Origin: Blasia pusilla | Lineage: Eukaryota; Marchantiophyta; Marchantiopsida; Blasiales | Assembly (NCBI GenBank): GCA_050084515.1 | Contig: CM114275.1 | Location: 18,104,001-18,168,000, forward strand | Direction of reading: 5' to 3' | Length of the DNA stretch: 64,000 nt | Part shown: positions 45,404 to 56,674 of the stretch, piece by piece | Layout: each line of letters begins with the position of its first letter | How positions within the stretch are numbered: the stretch's first letter is position 1 | Translations under genes and position numbers: made by a program | Notes under the pieces: generated by a model | Database searches by the model: none | Told to the model about the DNA's origin: nothing | What the model saw: only the letters and a program-made list of their open reading frames with translations

Positions 45404-45880
45404 AATAAAGAGTAGTAAAAATGGCACACCCGGCCTAAAACTCCACTCCTCAATCTACATCAGAATATCGAGCCTCGTCTACCCTCTGCTATCAAGGAAT
45501 CCGGACGCTACCACCCTAGTCCTATCTCACAAACATACAAGAGAGGTGCTCCAACGGCCCAACATGAGAAAGAGGGCTTAGGATAGCCACCTTCCTCTCT
45601 TATATAGGGTTGGGAAGAGCCAAAAGGCTCTTCCTCTAAAAATAGCCTTCCCCTTGGTAACCTACGCGCACAGGTTACCACGGGCGGGTGACCTGGTCAA
45701 CAAGTCACCCGACTGTAAAAGACCTCAACATGAATGTTGATAGAAACGACGTTCCTAACACAATGGACCTATCCTCAACCTCATCCGACACAGTGGGACA
45801 AAGTTACACTCAAGATAGTCCGTTGGCTCCTACGCCCTATCCACGATAGATCTCGGCCTATTGGCTACCCAGATGTGACA
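45404..45880 (-). repeat. D 5' terminal repeat (A part only)
   Basis: On the minus strand it starts TGTCACATCTGGG and matches A2 (36941-36500), plus about 37 extra bases with a small hairpin (GGAAGAGCC...GGCTCTTCC near 45611). After CTACTCTTTATT it passes into leader instead of the 138-bp B unit, so the two terminal repeats of D are not co-extensive. Confidence 0.85.
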
Positions 45881-46184
45881 ACCTGGATTCTCCCGTCGTG
45901 GAGTGGGTTTGGCTCGATTGTATGTGATTCTTTACGTGTTTTATGATAGGAGGTTTTTCACGGATTTCAGTTGTGGTTCACTTGTGTTTGTGTATGCTCT
46001 CGTCTATGTTATGTATGTATGTGAGTATGGTATGTGAGCGATGTATGTTGTATGACGATGTGGATTCGCACGACAGCCGTTGAGGTACACTTGTGTTTGT
46101 GTATGCTCTCGTCTATGTTATGTATGTATGTGAGTATGGTATGTCAGTGATGTATGTTGTATGACGACGTGGATTCGCAAGACA
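45881..46184 (+). repeat. Copy B 3' terminal repeat, right piece, with B2 and an extra B3 unit
   Basis: 45881-45969 completes the A part (after the ACCT duplication). 45970-46075 is the 106-bp B2 unit ending CGCACGACA. After GCC, a further 106-bp unit (46079-46184) ends CGCAAGACA. So the outer end of the block has two B units in tandem. Confidence 0.88.
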
Positions 46185-46870
46185 TCTTTCAATGAGTTAT
46201 TTTAATGTAATAGATTAAAGGATCAATAATAACATTCAAAAAATATGTTCCCATATCAGTAACCTATTCCACTCGATATCCATAATGGGTTATCATGCTA
46301 TCAAATAGAAATCTAACCACTATTTTAGCATCATTTTTCCTAGTAGTATGTGCTTCCACCATCTTGGTCAAATAATCTATAGCCAATAGTATGTAGCAAT
46401 TCATTATATGTCGTGTTACCAGTTCTATCAATTCTACAAAGTCAATTCCTCGAGGTCAATTCCCAATTTCTCAAACTTAACATTGTCCCAAAGGCTAAAG
46501 TTTGAGGTATCCACATATACATGGAATTTGACATCCCAATCTAGTGATCTTAAAACCATGGCTTGCACTAATTTTCTAGTTTTGCTCTTCCCAGACCGAG
46601 GCAACTTCCTTCTTTCTCAATCTAATGAAAGATGCAACAATGGTTGCATACTCGAAGATAAACTTGTTGCAATACCCAATGTGTCCCAAAAATCACCTTA
46701 GTTCCTTTACCAAAGTGGAGGGTGACAACTTTTGTATTAATTACACCTTGTCTAAATTCACAACAATGCCTTCTTCAGACATCTTGTATCCATGTTATAA
46801 CCCTCTAGTTATAGTAAAGAAGCACTTCTTTGGGAGTAGTGATAATCGTGTTTCTCTACTACGCTAGAAG
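46185..46870 (-). pseudogene. Ancient Ty3/gypsy pol, upstream half (RT thumb, RNase H, integrase)
   Basis: Minus strand, top to bottom: MSEEGIVVNLDKV (RT, about 46780), FLGHIGYCNKFIFEYATIV (connection, about 46690), a trace of RNase H (about 46530), then FVELIELVTRHI, CYILLAIDYLTKMVEAHTT (about 46400-46340) and VTDMGTYFLN (about 46245) of the integrase core. It breaks off at KITH before the block and resumes at 5677. Very degenerate, with many stops. Confidence 0.75.
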
Positions 46871-48489
46871 GTTTTGGCTTCTATAATGGATGCTTTTCAA
46901 AGATACCACATATGAAGAGCCTCAAACTTCCATATCTTGAAGCAAGGTGCGTAGTAGTTGCCTTTATTAATTCACAATCCCTCTCAGCTCTTCGTTGTTC
47001 ATAAGGCTTATTCCATTCAATTAGTTACTCTTATAGAGTGTCCCTGATGAGACGGCTATGATGATGACTACTTAGATCCGCATCCCTAGTAAGAGCCATC
47101 TATGATTCCACCCCAAAGAACGGGATAGGTTGAAGAATTTCTATTACATTGCAAAGAGATGCATTCGTTTGGTAAATAGGTTTCTAAATTTCACACAAAC
47201 GATTTCTTTTATGGCTAACCTTTTATTTTCCCACCTAGTCGACTACTCAACCCAAGCTCTTGCGGTTGATCCTTGCTTAATCATTCAACCAACTCCCAAT
47301 CATTTGGAGCATAACAATCCAACCCTTTTCATACTTGATTGTACAATTGTCTAAGATATCTTCGCAACAACAATGTCTTTACCCATAAATCCTTTACTTG
47401 CTCTCTTTGTAAGACATGTTGAAGGGATTCTTCTTGCTCAATTCTACCCCTCGGGTAAAGTTTTTCATTTGTGAAAATTTCAATTTCTTACCCGTCCAAA
47501 TTTTGTCATAATCATTAATAAATTTCAGAGTCAAACATTATGAAGGAGCAAAGGTCACTTGTATTTTCTCATGATCAATTATTATATGTAGTAGTTTCTA
47601 GAGTTTGACCAAAAAACTTGAAATCCATAGTATGAATGGTAGGGATAGAAATTCAAATGAAAGAGATGATTGAGCGAGATATATTATATCAAATTATTCC
47701 GAAAAAAAATATTTTATAAAAATAATTCTCATTAAAAATTAACTACTTTACTAACTAACTATACCTATGCTTATTTATATATAATCATTTAAATCATTAA
47801 AAAATTATATACTAGGATGACTTTACTTTAAATTCTATTCCTAAAAAAATGAAACCCTTCTTCAATAGGAAATTCCTTTCAAATCTAATAAATTCATATT
47901 TTAAAAAATTAGAATAGATTGTATATTCATAGGAATATACACAACATCCTCATGTAACATCCGAATTCTAGCATTCGAATTTCAACACCAAGGCATCTTG
48001 AAGACTTTAGAGTTAATAGACAAAACAAAATTTAGAAACGAACAATTTTGTCTTCATGAGTTTGTACTTATGAAACATGAGAAACAATTTAGAAGCATCA
48101 TGACAAAGCTTTTGTAAGAAAATTTGTAGACCTTTCATTTTATTTAATGTCAATGTAAGGGGAGAAAATATGGAAAAGAAATATTTGTGCAAGGGACTAG
48201 GGTATTCAACATCATATTATTATGGGTGTTTGCTTTGGTTGAGAGGCTTCCCTATATGAAACTTTTCAAGTCTTTAATTTATGATTAATTTCACCTATAC
48301 TAAACGAAAATTAAATAGAAAAGATGTTTTAAATTTCTGATCTAAAATAAATTTAGATTAAAAAAACTAAACTTAAAAAAACTATTTCCCTTCATATTCA
48401 GCTGATTTGACCATTTTAAAACTGAAAATTATTATTTTCGATAGATTTCATAGTCAGGATTGTAGGTATAACAAAATTCTACCTAAAAT
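46871..48489. other. Intergenic DNA, probably more of the old gypsy element, otherwise nothing recognised
   Basis: The first 600 bases should hold the RT fingers/palm of the old element but I cannot read its motifs. From about 47450 the DNA is AT-rich without genes. Confidence 0.35.
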
Positions 48490-49140
48490 TCATTATATCG
48501 AATAAATTTCATACCCATATCATATTATTAAGGGTGTTAACTCACCTTGAAGACTAATGAATGAATGATACCTATCAAATTTATTATGAAATCCGTTCTT
48601 GAAGTTTTTTTTTCAATTTTACCCCATATTGGACAAAAAGGGAAAGGCTTTAATAATAAATTAATTTTTATTTTTATAATAATTTATTAATTATAATTAA
48701 TTCACACATCTTTCCTCATGCGATTTTCTAAAGTCTCTTTCATTTTTATGATATTTTCTCATTTGAAAACTTAATATTATTTTTCCAAAGTTCATACCAT
48801 CAAAATTATCAAAATTAATTTAAAAGTTAATTTTGAGGGAAAGTTTATTTTCATTTTGGGGAAAAAATGGAAAAGATGATAAGACACTAATGGGACAAGA
48901 ATTATTTTAAATATAATGGAAAACTTATTATTTCTGTATTATTTTCAATTTTCAAGTTAGATTCCGAGAAAATTTTAATCCCTCTTTTGGGAAAAAATTC
49001 ATCAAAATAAATTATTTTCTCTTACTTGTTAAAAAATGGGAATTGACATAGGGATAAATTATTTTTTCCACAAGTAAAAAAAGGTAAATATTTGAAAAAT
49101 GGTCTTGAACCAAGTTAAATGTATTATGAAAGAAAATTCC
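48490..49140 (-). repeat. Old AT-rich dispersed repeat, copy 2 (inverted to copy 1)
   Basis: The reverse complement matches 1835-2790 over most of its length, including TTCTTGTCCCATTAGTGTC (near 48900), GGGATTAAAATT and TTAACACCCTTAATA (near 48540). Confidence 0.65.
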
Positions 49141-50280
49141 TATCTTCCTTTTTGTCAAATTTTTAATACTAAACTTCATTCACCATCTAGCCACTAGTTT
49201 TACATTCCGGGACAAAAAATCACTAGTGTTTGCATGGCGTGGACAGAAAAGTACAGTTGAGATGACAAGGCAAGAAACGACTTTTACTACATTTTAGAAT
49301 GTGGATAGGCAAAAATAATTTAAAGCCTATTATAATTAACACCTCGAAGACGAGGAGCAAGAAATATGCTTGTCATAACTGGGGTGGAGTAAGCCATTTC
49401 GGAGACCAATTTTTTGTCTTCGAATTATAATGCACCGGCGAATTGAACCCCACTTTACATGCTTTGCGGGATTTCCTGCGGCTTTAGCCTAGGAGTCGCC
49501 TTTCAAGCTTCACCACTTTTGGGATTGACATTTCTCGTTTACGAATACTCTTAGCAAACTATATGTCCGCCTATGTTTTGACATTCTACTTCCTAGAAGA
49601 ACGTCACAACATATAGTTTGCTAAGAGTATTCGTAAACGAGAAATGTCAATCCCAAAAGTAGAACGTTCTACTTCCTAGTAGTACGTCAATCACTTAGAC
49701 TTTCATGTCTCTTGGATACTCCACACGTATTTATGACTTTGGAGATATGATAGAAAAATTTCAAATTTTTGTCAATTGAAGAATCATTTTCCCTTCATTT
49801 TTCTTGATATTTGAGCTTTCAATTCTTCCACCATCGCCACTCATTGCGCAAGAAACTCCTACCTATCCAAAACTTGAATGAAATCTTTCGATCATACATA
49901 TTTTTACATTCTAACTTTTAGTTAACATTTGATTATTCCAAGAACTGATCAAATGTTCAAATTCTATATCATGATGTGTAAATCATTGGTTTATGATTAA
50001 AATTTGGAATGAAGTGAATCATAATTATGAATGGCGAATGGATGTATAACTTGAATGGCGTATGAATTTCACGAGTCAATCACTTAGACTTTCATGTCGC
50101 CACTCATTATTTTCCGTGTTCCTTCTCGGATGGATTCTCAATTTTCTTTTCCAGTCTGTTTGGGGATGGGTTTTCCACCCTCGTAATCATTTCTCATAGC
50201 TGTCACCATGTTTCGTGCATTCCTCCTTCGATCATGCGTTTGCATAAATTACTTCACGATCGCAAATTGATCTCCTAGAG
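49141..50280. other. Intergenic DNA with inverted and direct short repeats
   Basis: Apart from the 52-bp inverted repeat at 49515-49660 there is a 24-bp direct repeat, GTCAATCACTTAGACTTTCA plus TGTC, at 49686-49709 and 50075-50098. No gene. Confidence 0.6.
49515..49660. repeat. Perfect 52-bp inverted repeat with 42-base loop
   Basis: Arms 49515-49566 (ACTTTTGGGATTGACATTTC...) and 49609-49660 are exact reverse complements. The loop contains TTCTACTTCCTAG, which recurs just outside the right arm (about 49668-49680). Perfect arms in otherwise drifting AT-rich DNA point to a recent origin. Confidence 0.9.
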
Positions 50281-50790
50281 TGCCATTCACAAAGAAATAC
50301 TGCAAGCATGGACCAAACGACAATTGGTCAGTTCTTTTAGACGGTGGAACTGAGCCATCAGCTAGGAAGAGCACGCTGAAGGTGTGGCAGCGAAATCTTG
50401 GAAATCGGAACCACTCCCATCATCAATGTTCTCATCTGCAGCTTCATGAAAAATGGAAGTAACATGTGGATGCTATCCGTCAGACGCTAGACCTAGACTG
50501 GCTCCGATGGATAACAGCGAAAGGAGAAACATTCACGACTCTTTGTGCTTCCGAGCAACACTGTCGTGCGAGAGGAGATGGGACTCGCGCGAGAGGAGAT
50601 GGGACTCGCGCAGGTAAGAAGGATGTTCATGACCAAATCCGACTCTTCCTCATGCGGTCAGTGGTTGTTCGGATGTGGGCTACTCAGTTCCAGCTCCTCC
50701 GTTCAGAATGAGGCTGGTCTTGAATCGACACAAGATTCTGATGAAAATGACGAGGATCTCCAATCCACTCCAGGAGCAGTCAGACAAGGT
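50281..50790 (+). other. Possible exon(s) of an unrecognised gene
   Basis: Base composition rises and several overlapping frames are open. The best reads NTVVREEMGLAREEMGLAQV and later ESTQDSDENDEDLQSTPGA, then a possible donor GTAAAC at 50789. It includes a 21-bp tandem repeat (GCGAGAGGAGATGGGACTCGC, about 50568-50609). No family is recognised, and it could be non-coding sequence downstream of PAP, which converges here. Confidence 0.2.
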
Positions 50791-50934
50791 AAACCTCTGC
50801 ACGAGCCTTTTCTATTTTGTTGACAGAGGTCATTTCGTGTGCCATGAATCTTGCTGTATTCCTTGAAATGCAATCCCAACTTGCGTTCGTCCTTCTTGAA
50901 CCTCATCACAACTTAAAGATCCTTTCGTGATGCT

Positions 50935-53900
50935 CTATCCTAAGGTTGGAGATCTCACCTCGAGAAGAAGTCTCTGGCGTGTGGCTTGGATACGGACATA
51001 TCCAAATTCGGCAATGCGTACTGTACTCCATGCACTGGGCTGCACAGTCACAATTAAGGACAGCATATCGGGTCAAAGAATAAGATAACGAGGCGAAACG
51101 CTTTTCTGGTGAGTGCTTCATGTCAGACGATAGTAAGTGTGGCACCCTGCCAAATCCAAGTACATACAAGTTCGACCACCTCCACTAAATTTGCTAGCAA
51201 GCCACTTGAGGTGAGAAGCTTACATCCGATTTGAAACGATCCAGTGAGAATCCAGACATGCCAATGACGGCTTGTACCGGAGCATGGTAAGTACTGAAGT
51301 CGAACGTGTCAACTCCCATACCGTCCTTCGTGGAGCTTCCCAAGCACCGGCCTTGATACACGGCACACAACCGCTCATAATTGTGCACGTGACCCGCTAA
51401 AGCCAAGTCAACCTGTCCAATAGGAACCATCAAACTTTGTCGTTTCAAATCCGGCCCGCCCGGTTGTGATGTTGGACTTGGTTAGATCTCTAATCGCTTT
51501 TGATTAGTTCTCCGATGGAATTTTTTACTTCGGATAGTTTTCTTTCCACTTTCATTCAGATTTTGTCTACTCGTACACCCCCGATCTATTTATTTGCTGG
51601 AGCTGGAGAGAGGAAGTTCGAGCTACAAAGGTACACACTTTAGTCAACGCATCGGTTCCCCATTTTAGTTAGGGTGAGATATTAATAGATCAAAATCCCT
51701 CATCTGAAAACCTAGGACTGCCTGATGCTAAGAGAAAAATTAGAGCCAGAGGTTGGAACTGACCTGGCCAGCGAGCAGCAAGGGTTCCACTTGAAGAGTA
51801 TATTCTGAATCCACAGATGGTAAGATGATCTCAACGAGGCTATCGTCAATAGATGAGTACATGGGGCGATGCCTGCGAACACATTGCCACGGTTCTTAGA
51901 ACACGTTCAAACTCACTCGCGACATGTTTGACGACCGCCTTGAGGTTACCGTCTCCCCATGACTGATATCAAATGTTCTCTCCCTAAGATATATAGACTT
52001 AGGTTTCCAATCACTCGCATACTGACTTAATTTTGGCTGTGGCCAGGAAAGGTTGCACATCTTGTCCAGTGCACCATGGGTCTAGGAACACAAAAAAGAC
52101 AGTGAGGGTAAGAATTGGAAGAGACCCAAACAAGAGCTCTAAAAGTAGAGGGTTTCGATCATAAACTCCAGGGCGAGAAAAATGGAGCTAAATAGAAAAC
52201 TAACATCACCCCCAGATTGAATGACAGATAAAGCGTTCACTGAACGCATTGTAAGGGAGAAGGTCCCTTACATTCTTAGGTGTGGAAATAGAAGTGTAGC
52301 AATCACGGCAATCAAACCAGTCAATTCAAAAGGTCCAGGCTAAAAAATTGGGTCTGAACGGGTGACCCGTCCAATCGTTTGTTTGAGATCTTGTGATGGA
52401 AGGCACTAGTCTCATGCATGGTATATGCTGGGAAAGAGGCACTAGCATCTACTTGTCCATCCCAATCAAGACGGTCACATAAACGATTGTAAGAATAGCC
52501 AAAATTTGATAAGCTATCTCACCCTGCGAAAACGACCCAGGGAGTGCGTGAGCGGTTCACAGCTGCAAAATCCGCCTGAATCCATCGATACTGCAATAAT
52601 GCACAATATCATCCCATCAATTCTTGTATGAGACAGAAACATATTTCTTTTGAGGCCAGATCTTCACAATTCTACGCCAGTCCGAGTAGCAATTCCACGA
52701 GACACGCTAATCCCACATGCATCCGATTCACCTTCCCTTGAATATTCTTTGAGATATGGTTGCAAAAAACGCAGTAATGAATAAACGCTTTTCTTCGACT
52801 GAGTCTCTGGCAGCAAGTTCTGCTCTTCCCCTGTCTATCATAGCTAACGACTCTGCTGATTTTCGGAAGTATTCAAGGCTATCCATAGTGACGGAGGCCA
52901 TTCATAACAAAGGTACTGCGAGTGATGTTTCTACTAAACTCATGCAACAAGCGAGTGCAAAAACTAGAATTTGATTTGCTGAAAAAAATTCGATGAGGAA
53001 CTGGGTAGACAGGGAAGGGAAGACCACACACCTGTTCAGTTCCAGCTTTCCAGTCATGCTCGGTAGATATAATGGTGAAATGTACTGGACCTGACTCGAT
53101 GGAGTACCACGGTTTGTCTGGTCCTTGATTGGGCATCTGGAAGTAGGTGTAATATGGAATCCCGCATTCACCTCCTGAGTCTGTAGCTTGATAGTACGAT
53201 CCTGAGACTGGATGGTCCCTGCTTTCCCACAGACAACACAACACAACTCACAAACTGGACAACTTGGAAAACATGCCAACAGCCTCACTGTTTAAAGCAC
53301 CTACTTCAAACGATTGAAGCTTACTTCCGTGATCCCTCTCGTTTCGCAACCCATTTATTCCCATTTAGTGTTAATATGTCACGCAAAATGAGAAGCAAAA
53401 ATTAGCCTAGCAGTGAGTACAGTAAAAGGTGAAGGTTCGTTAGTAACTCATCATCAAGAAAAAGCGAAAATGAAATTTCCAAGAGATTACCGTTCATGAT
53501 TTCCTATAGCGGTCATATACGAAACCCGTGAAGCTGTTGGCTGAATAATCTCCAAAAAGCTATCCCACTCAACAAGGAACCCAGTAGCGTAGCTAATATC
53601 TCCTATATGCCAAACGAAATCCACATTCCCTTCATTTACGACCGATGTAACGGAATCAATTACGGGCAGTGATCCTGGCTGCAAAGAAAGACAGTATTAC
53701 TGTGAGCGAACATTAGCGTCCGGTAAAACGTTTCATTGGGGCCTAAGCATGCAATAGTAGAGTCGAGGAAGAGCTATTTTGAGTCCTGCGGGCTAAATGA
53801 CGTATCGAGCAATAGTCCAGTCCAGTAACCATGTAAGTCTTCCACCGCACCTGAATGTAATGAATGATGCTGCCGTCTCGCTCTGCCTTTCCCATATCAC

Positions 53901-56674
53901 CATAAATGATGAAACTCAGCATATCATCACCGGCTGCCGGCGGGGTCTGGAAAGAAGTGTTTGGAGAAAATCCCACTGTTTGGCTGTCGAAGCCAGCTCT
54001 ACGTCAGTCGAAGAAGTGAAGTATGTGTATCACGGAAAACTGTACAGAGGAGTGAACCGGTACAATTGAAAGGATAAATTTTTCTATATTGTTTGTACGC
54101 AGTCACATGGGAGTACAAAATCCGTGGAGTTATGGAACAAACCTTCCGTAGCTGTATGAATATTCAGTGGAGGGTGAGAGATCTGTCAATATGGCTGTAT
54201 GAATGTGTCCCGGATCGTGCCATCCATGGTCAGCTGCAGGACTTGGATCTGCGATCACGCGGTGTGTGTGAGGCAATCACGATCATCTTCTATGAGGGCT
54301 TTCCGAGCAGCTAGCAGAAGTCCTAACAGATGAAACAAAATGACAACCAAAAACAAGAGAGGTTGATCGGCAAGCTGAAATCACTAGTCAGCTGATAGAA
54401 CTCATGATTTTGAGTTACTTCAAAACAGCTTGAAGAGACTCAATTCAGGTTACGTACCACACATCTCTGCTTTGGTGAACGTGCTGACCGTGGAGGTGAC
54501 TGTGAGCTCATTTCCATAGCGAACTATTTGAGGTGCTGCATCTCCACTCACCCACGTTACACGCATCTGAAAGGCCCGAATTCAAGACATGTTAAGAGGA
54601 GCGATGAAAAACATGGCGCACATCAAATCAATGACAGGAGTTACCAAATTCATCGTATTCCACCTGCGAGGGCGGAAATTCATTGAATTATCGTGACCTT
54701 AAGAAACTTTCTATATTCATTTACTTTCCTCGAAAAGTCGACATTTGATGTTAACCAACACAAAAGATCTCGCAGTCAAATCCGCTAAACTACACATCAT
54801 ACGCTATTCTTAGAAGCTAGCCGAATTTCCTCCAAGCTATAGACCTAGAAGCTGCGAAAGACTCCTCCCAAATATTGACCTTCTCCAGGAATTCTATGTC
54901 AAACACCCATGAGAATACCACCAAATAAACAGCGGAGGCCGAGAATTATGCAAGGATTCCACACTACCGACGTTCCAGAAGAGTCAATGCTTGAGACGTG
55001 GCCATATAGCGGAGATCCGGGGTTTGCAAACTGCAACGGACCAGCTGTTTTAACAACACAGGGTTGCTGCAGACCACCAGTGAAGAGCACGAACAGAATG
55101 TCTGTTCTGATGTTGATAAGGCGGAATGTGATCGAAGCGCTGCATGTCTTAATAAAGCAAGAACCGAAGAGACCCTTCTGTTGGCATTCACTTTTAGCGC
55201 ATGACAAGTATCCTGGGTCTTCTTCCAGCTTCTTAAACTGAACAGGAGCCGAAAACCAAAATGCTACCTGCAGTCAGTTACCTGACAAAAACATGAATGA
55301 AAATAACAACAATTTTCATGATCCCACCACACATATTGAAATAGAACTACATGACCCACCGAGATTCTCATCCATAGCACAAATCCTGCTACCATAGCCA
55401 CGGCGATAGTGAAAAGCTGTAAATCACACGATGATTGGAATCCAAAGCTATTACGAACGAATAAAATCGTCGATTTCATTCCACTCTAAAATGACGAAAC
55501 CCGGAGCCTTCTGCCTCGTTACCTTCACAGGATAGTGACACAGCAATGGTAACTCTGAAAGATCCCCAGTCGCCACATAGTCAATCGCCGCGTCCGCACA
55601 TGGTTTGGTGCTGGTAGCCAGAGAGATGTAAACTTGTGTAGTCAATATATGGGACGTCATAACTTACAATTCAGAAGGTGTTCAAACAGAGCCATTCCCG
55701 GCGGGAGAAATTTGAGAGCAGTGTAGGAAATTTAAAGCCCAGCCCTCGCTATTCTTCGTGAAAATATGGCCACATTCTTGTAAGTCTAGTATCAACTGAC
55801 TGATATACCAAGTACTACTTGGTTTAATTATGAGAATTGAACAAATCAAAAAGAATTGGTCAATTAGTTTGGTCAGCATGAACGAGAAACTACGCAGATA
55901 AGAAGGACTCCTAATTGAGTTCGCTTGAAACCAGTAGTTGAATTTGATACGATATCTTTGCTCAATGACAGGATGCAGGTTATAAAGTTAGCTGGAATTT
56001 GTAGCTACGTCCAACGGGAAGCATTCACAATAGGACGCACCAATCATATGTCCATAAGTGCGACAGAAAGCGCGACCAACTTCAGTGGATACGAAACTCC
56101 TTCCACAATGTTGGAAATACGATGACTCCACATGAAGGAGGCAAGGTAGTTCTTGCCTCCTTCTGATCCGCGCAAACAATCAATGTTTCTAAACTCGATA
56201 TACCCGACAGGACAATTAATGGCCGCGAACGGTGAAGAGGCAACTCCTGCGCTTGTGGCAGACATATAGACTCTCCTCTCCCTCTCTATGAAAAATTCAA
56301 GGACTGTACGATCCTAGAAGCAGTCACTGATTTGAACGTTCATCGTACCTCGAATTAGAAGGTGAAACAATAGCAATCCAATCGCCTTTATCCGGATTGA
56401 TGACACCCGTGATATTGACTGTCACAGTTTGCACATCGCTGAGAGGGCCTGCGGGGTCTATGGTGACTTTCACGTATGGATTTAAATGAAAGCAATTGAG
56501 AAGGCTCCGCCTGTTGATTGTTCTGAAGGAGTTCTCATATCTTCTGTCAACCTGATCAAAACTGGAAAACTCCGAGGAATTTGTCGTTTGCAGGTACTCC
56601 AGAGCTCCGGCCTCCTCGATGCCAGTCACCACAAGAGCCAGTGCTACAATCGCTACGACGCAAAATTTGGCCAT
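50935..56674 (-). CDS. Purple acid phosphatase, large plant type, 12 exons
   Basis: Metallophosphoesterase with a binuclear metal centre, probably secreted. Exons (minus strand): 56674-56349, 55610-55523, 55237-54968, 54566-54458, 54233-54143, 53983-53851, 53678-53491, 53218-53032, 52590-52523, 51872-51764, 51412-51224, 51039-50935. All have GT/AG borders and phases agree, giving 620 residues with no frame problem. Residues 1-25 form a signal peptide (MAKFCVVAIVALALVV). The fibronectin-like N-domain includes CHYPVK, CSASITFRLINIRTDILFVL, MRVTWVSGD and GWHDPGHIHTA. The catalytic domain has GDMG (Asp324), GDISY (Asp366, Tyr369), GNHE (Asn399), GHRPMY (His488) and GHVHNYE (His531, His533), so all seven metal ligands are present. 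The C-terminus FGYVRIQAT is typical. It is nearest the group of long plant PAPs (PAP1/24/27 and PAP2/9 like). Substrate cannot be told from sequence. Confidence 0.93.

Larger units (their letters stand above)
36362..45880 (-). mobile_element. D: DNMT- and PHD-bearing Ty3/gypsy element, second subfamily
   Basis: Inserted in the 3' terminal repeat of copy B with the 4-bp target duplication ACCT (36358-36361 and 45881-45884). On the minus strand: 5' terminal repeat (45880-45404), leader, gag, protease, methyltransferase, RT, RNase H, integrase plus PHD, purine tract, B1, A2, B2. Domain order is the same as in A/B/C. Terminal repeats share only short motifs with A/B (TGTCA start, CAGCGATGTATGTTGT and GCACGACA near the end), and its proteins are clearly diverged from theirs. 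Confidence 0.9.
5678..46184 (+). mobile_element. 40.5-kb nested retrotransposon block (copies A and B, with N1, N2 and D inside)
   Basis: The block begins with the terminal motif TGTCATGACCATACGG and ends with a copy of the same terminal repeat (GGATTCGCAAGACA). The flanking 4-mers are TTTT on the left and TCTT on the right, a plausible decayed 4-bp target duplication, and the flanks rejoin into one integrase frame. Inside, order on the plus strand is: two 5' terminal repeats, copy A, shared terminal repeat, copy B (interrupted by N1 and N2), right terminal repeat (interrupted by D). The insertion order inferred from nesting is old gypsy, then A/B, then N1, N2 and D. Confidence 0.8.

Noticed and set aside
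15225-46184. The A1 - body - B1 - A2 - B2 order as evidence that the family is a DIRS/PAT tyrosine-recombinase element.
   Set aside because: The pol has an H-H-C-C plus DDE integrase and RT of Ty3/gypsy type, D has a 4-bp target duplication, and no tyrosine recombinase frame is seen.
35971-46184. TGTATGTATG runs as simple microsatellites.
   Set aside because: They lie in fixed-length 106-bp units with conserved borders, so they are part of the element's terminal structure.
52421-52428. GTATATGC, a match to the phosphate-starvation P1BS element, within PAP.
   Set aside because: It lies in an intron, and a six-fixed-base motif is expected by chance about once in 4 kb.
56044-56265. Open frame between PAP exons 1 and 2 as an extra exon.
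   Set aside because: Exon 1 joins to 55610 in phase and the family alignment is continuous there, so this frame is intronic.
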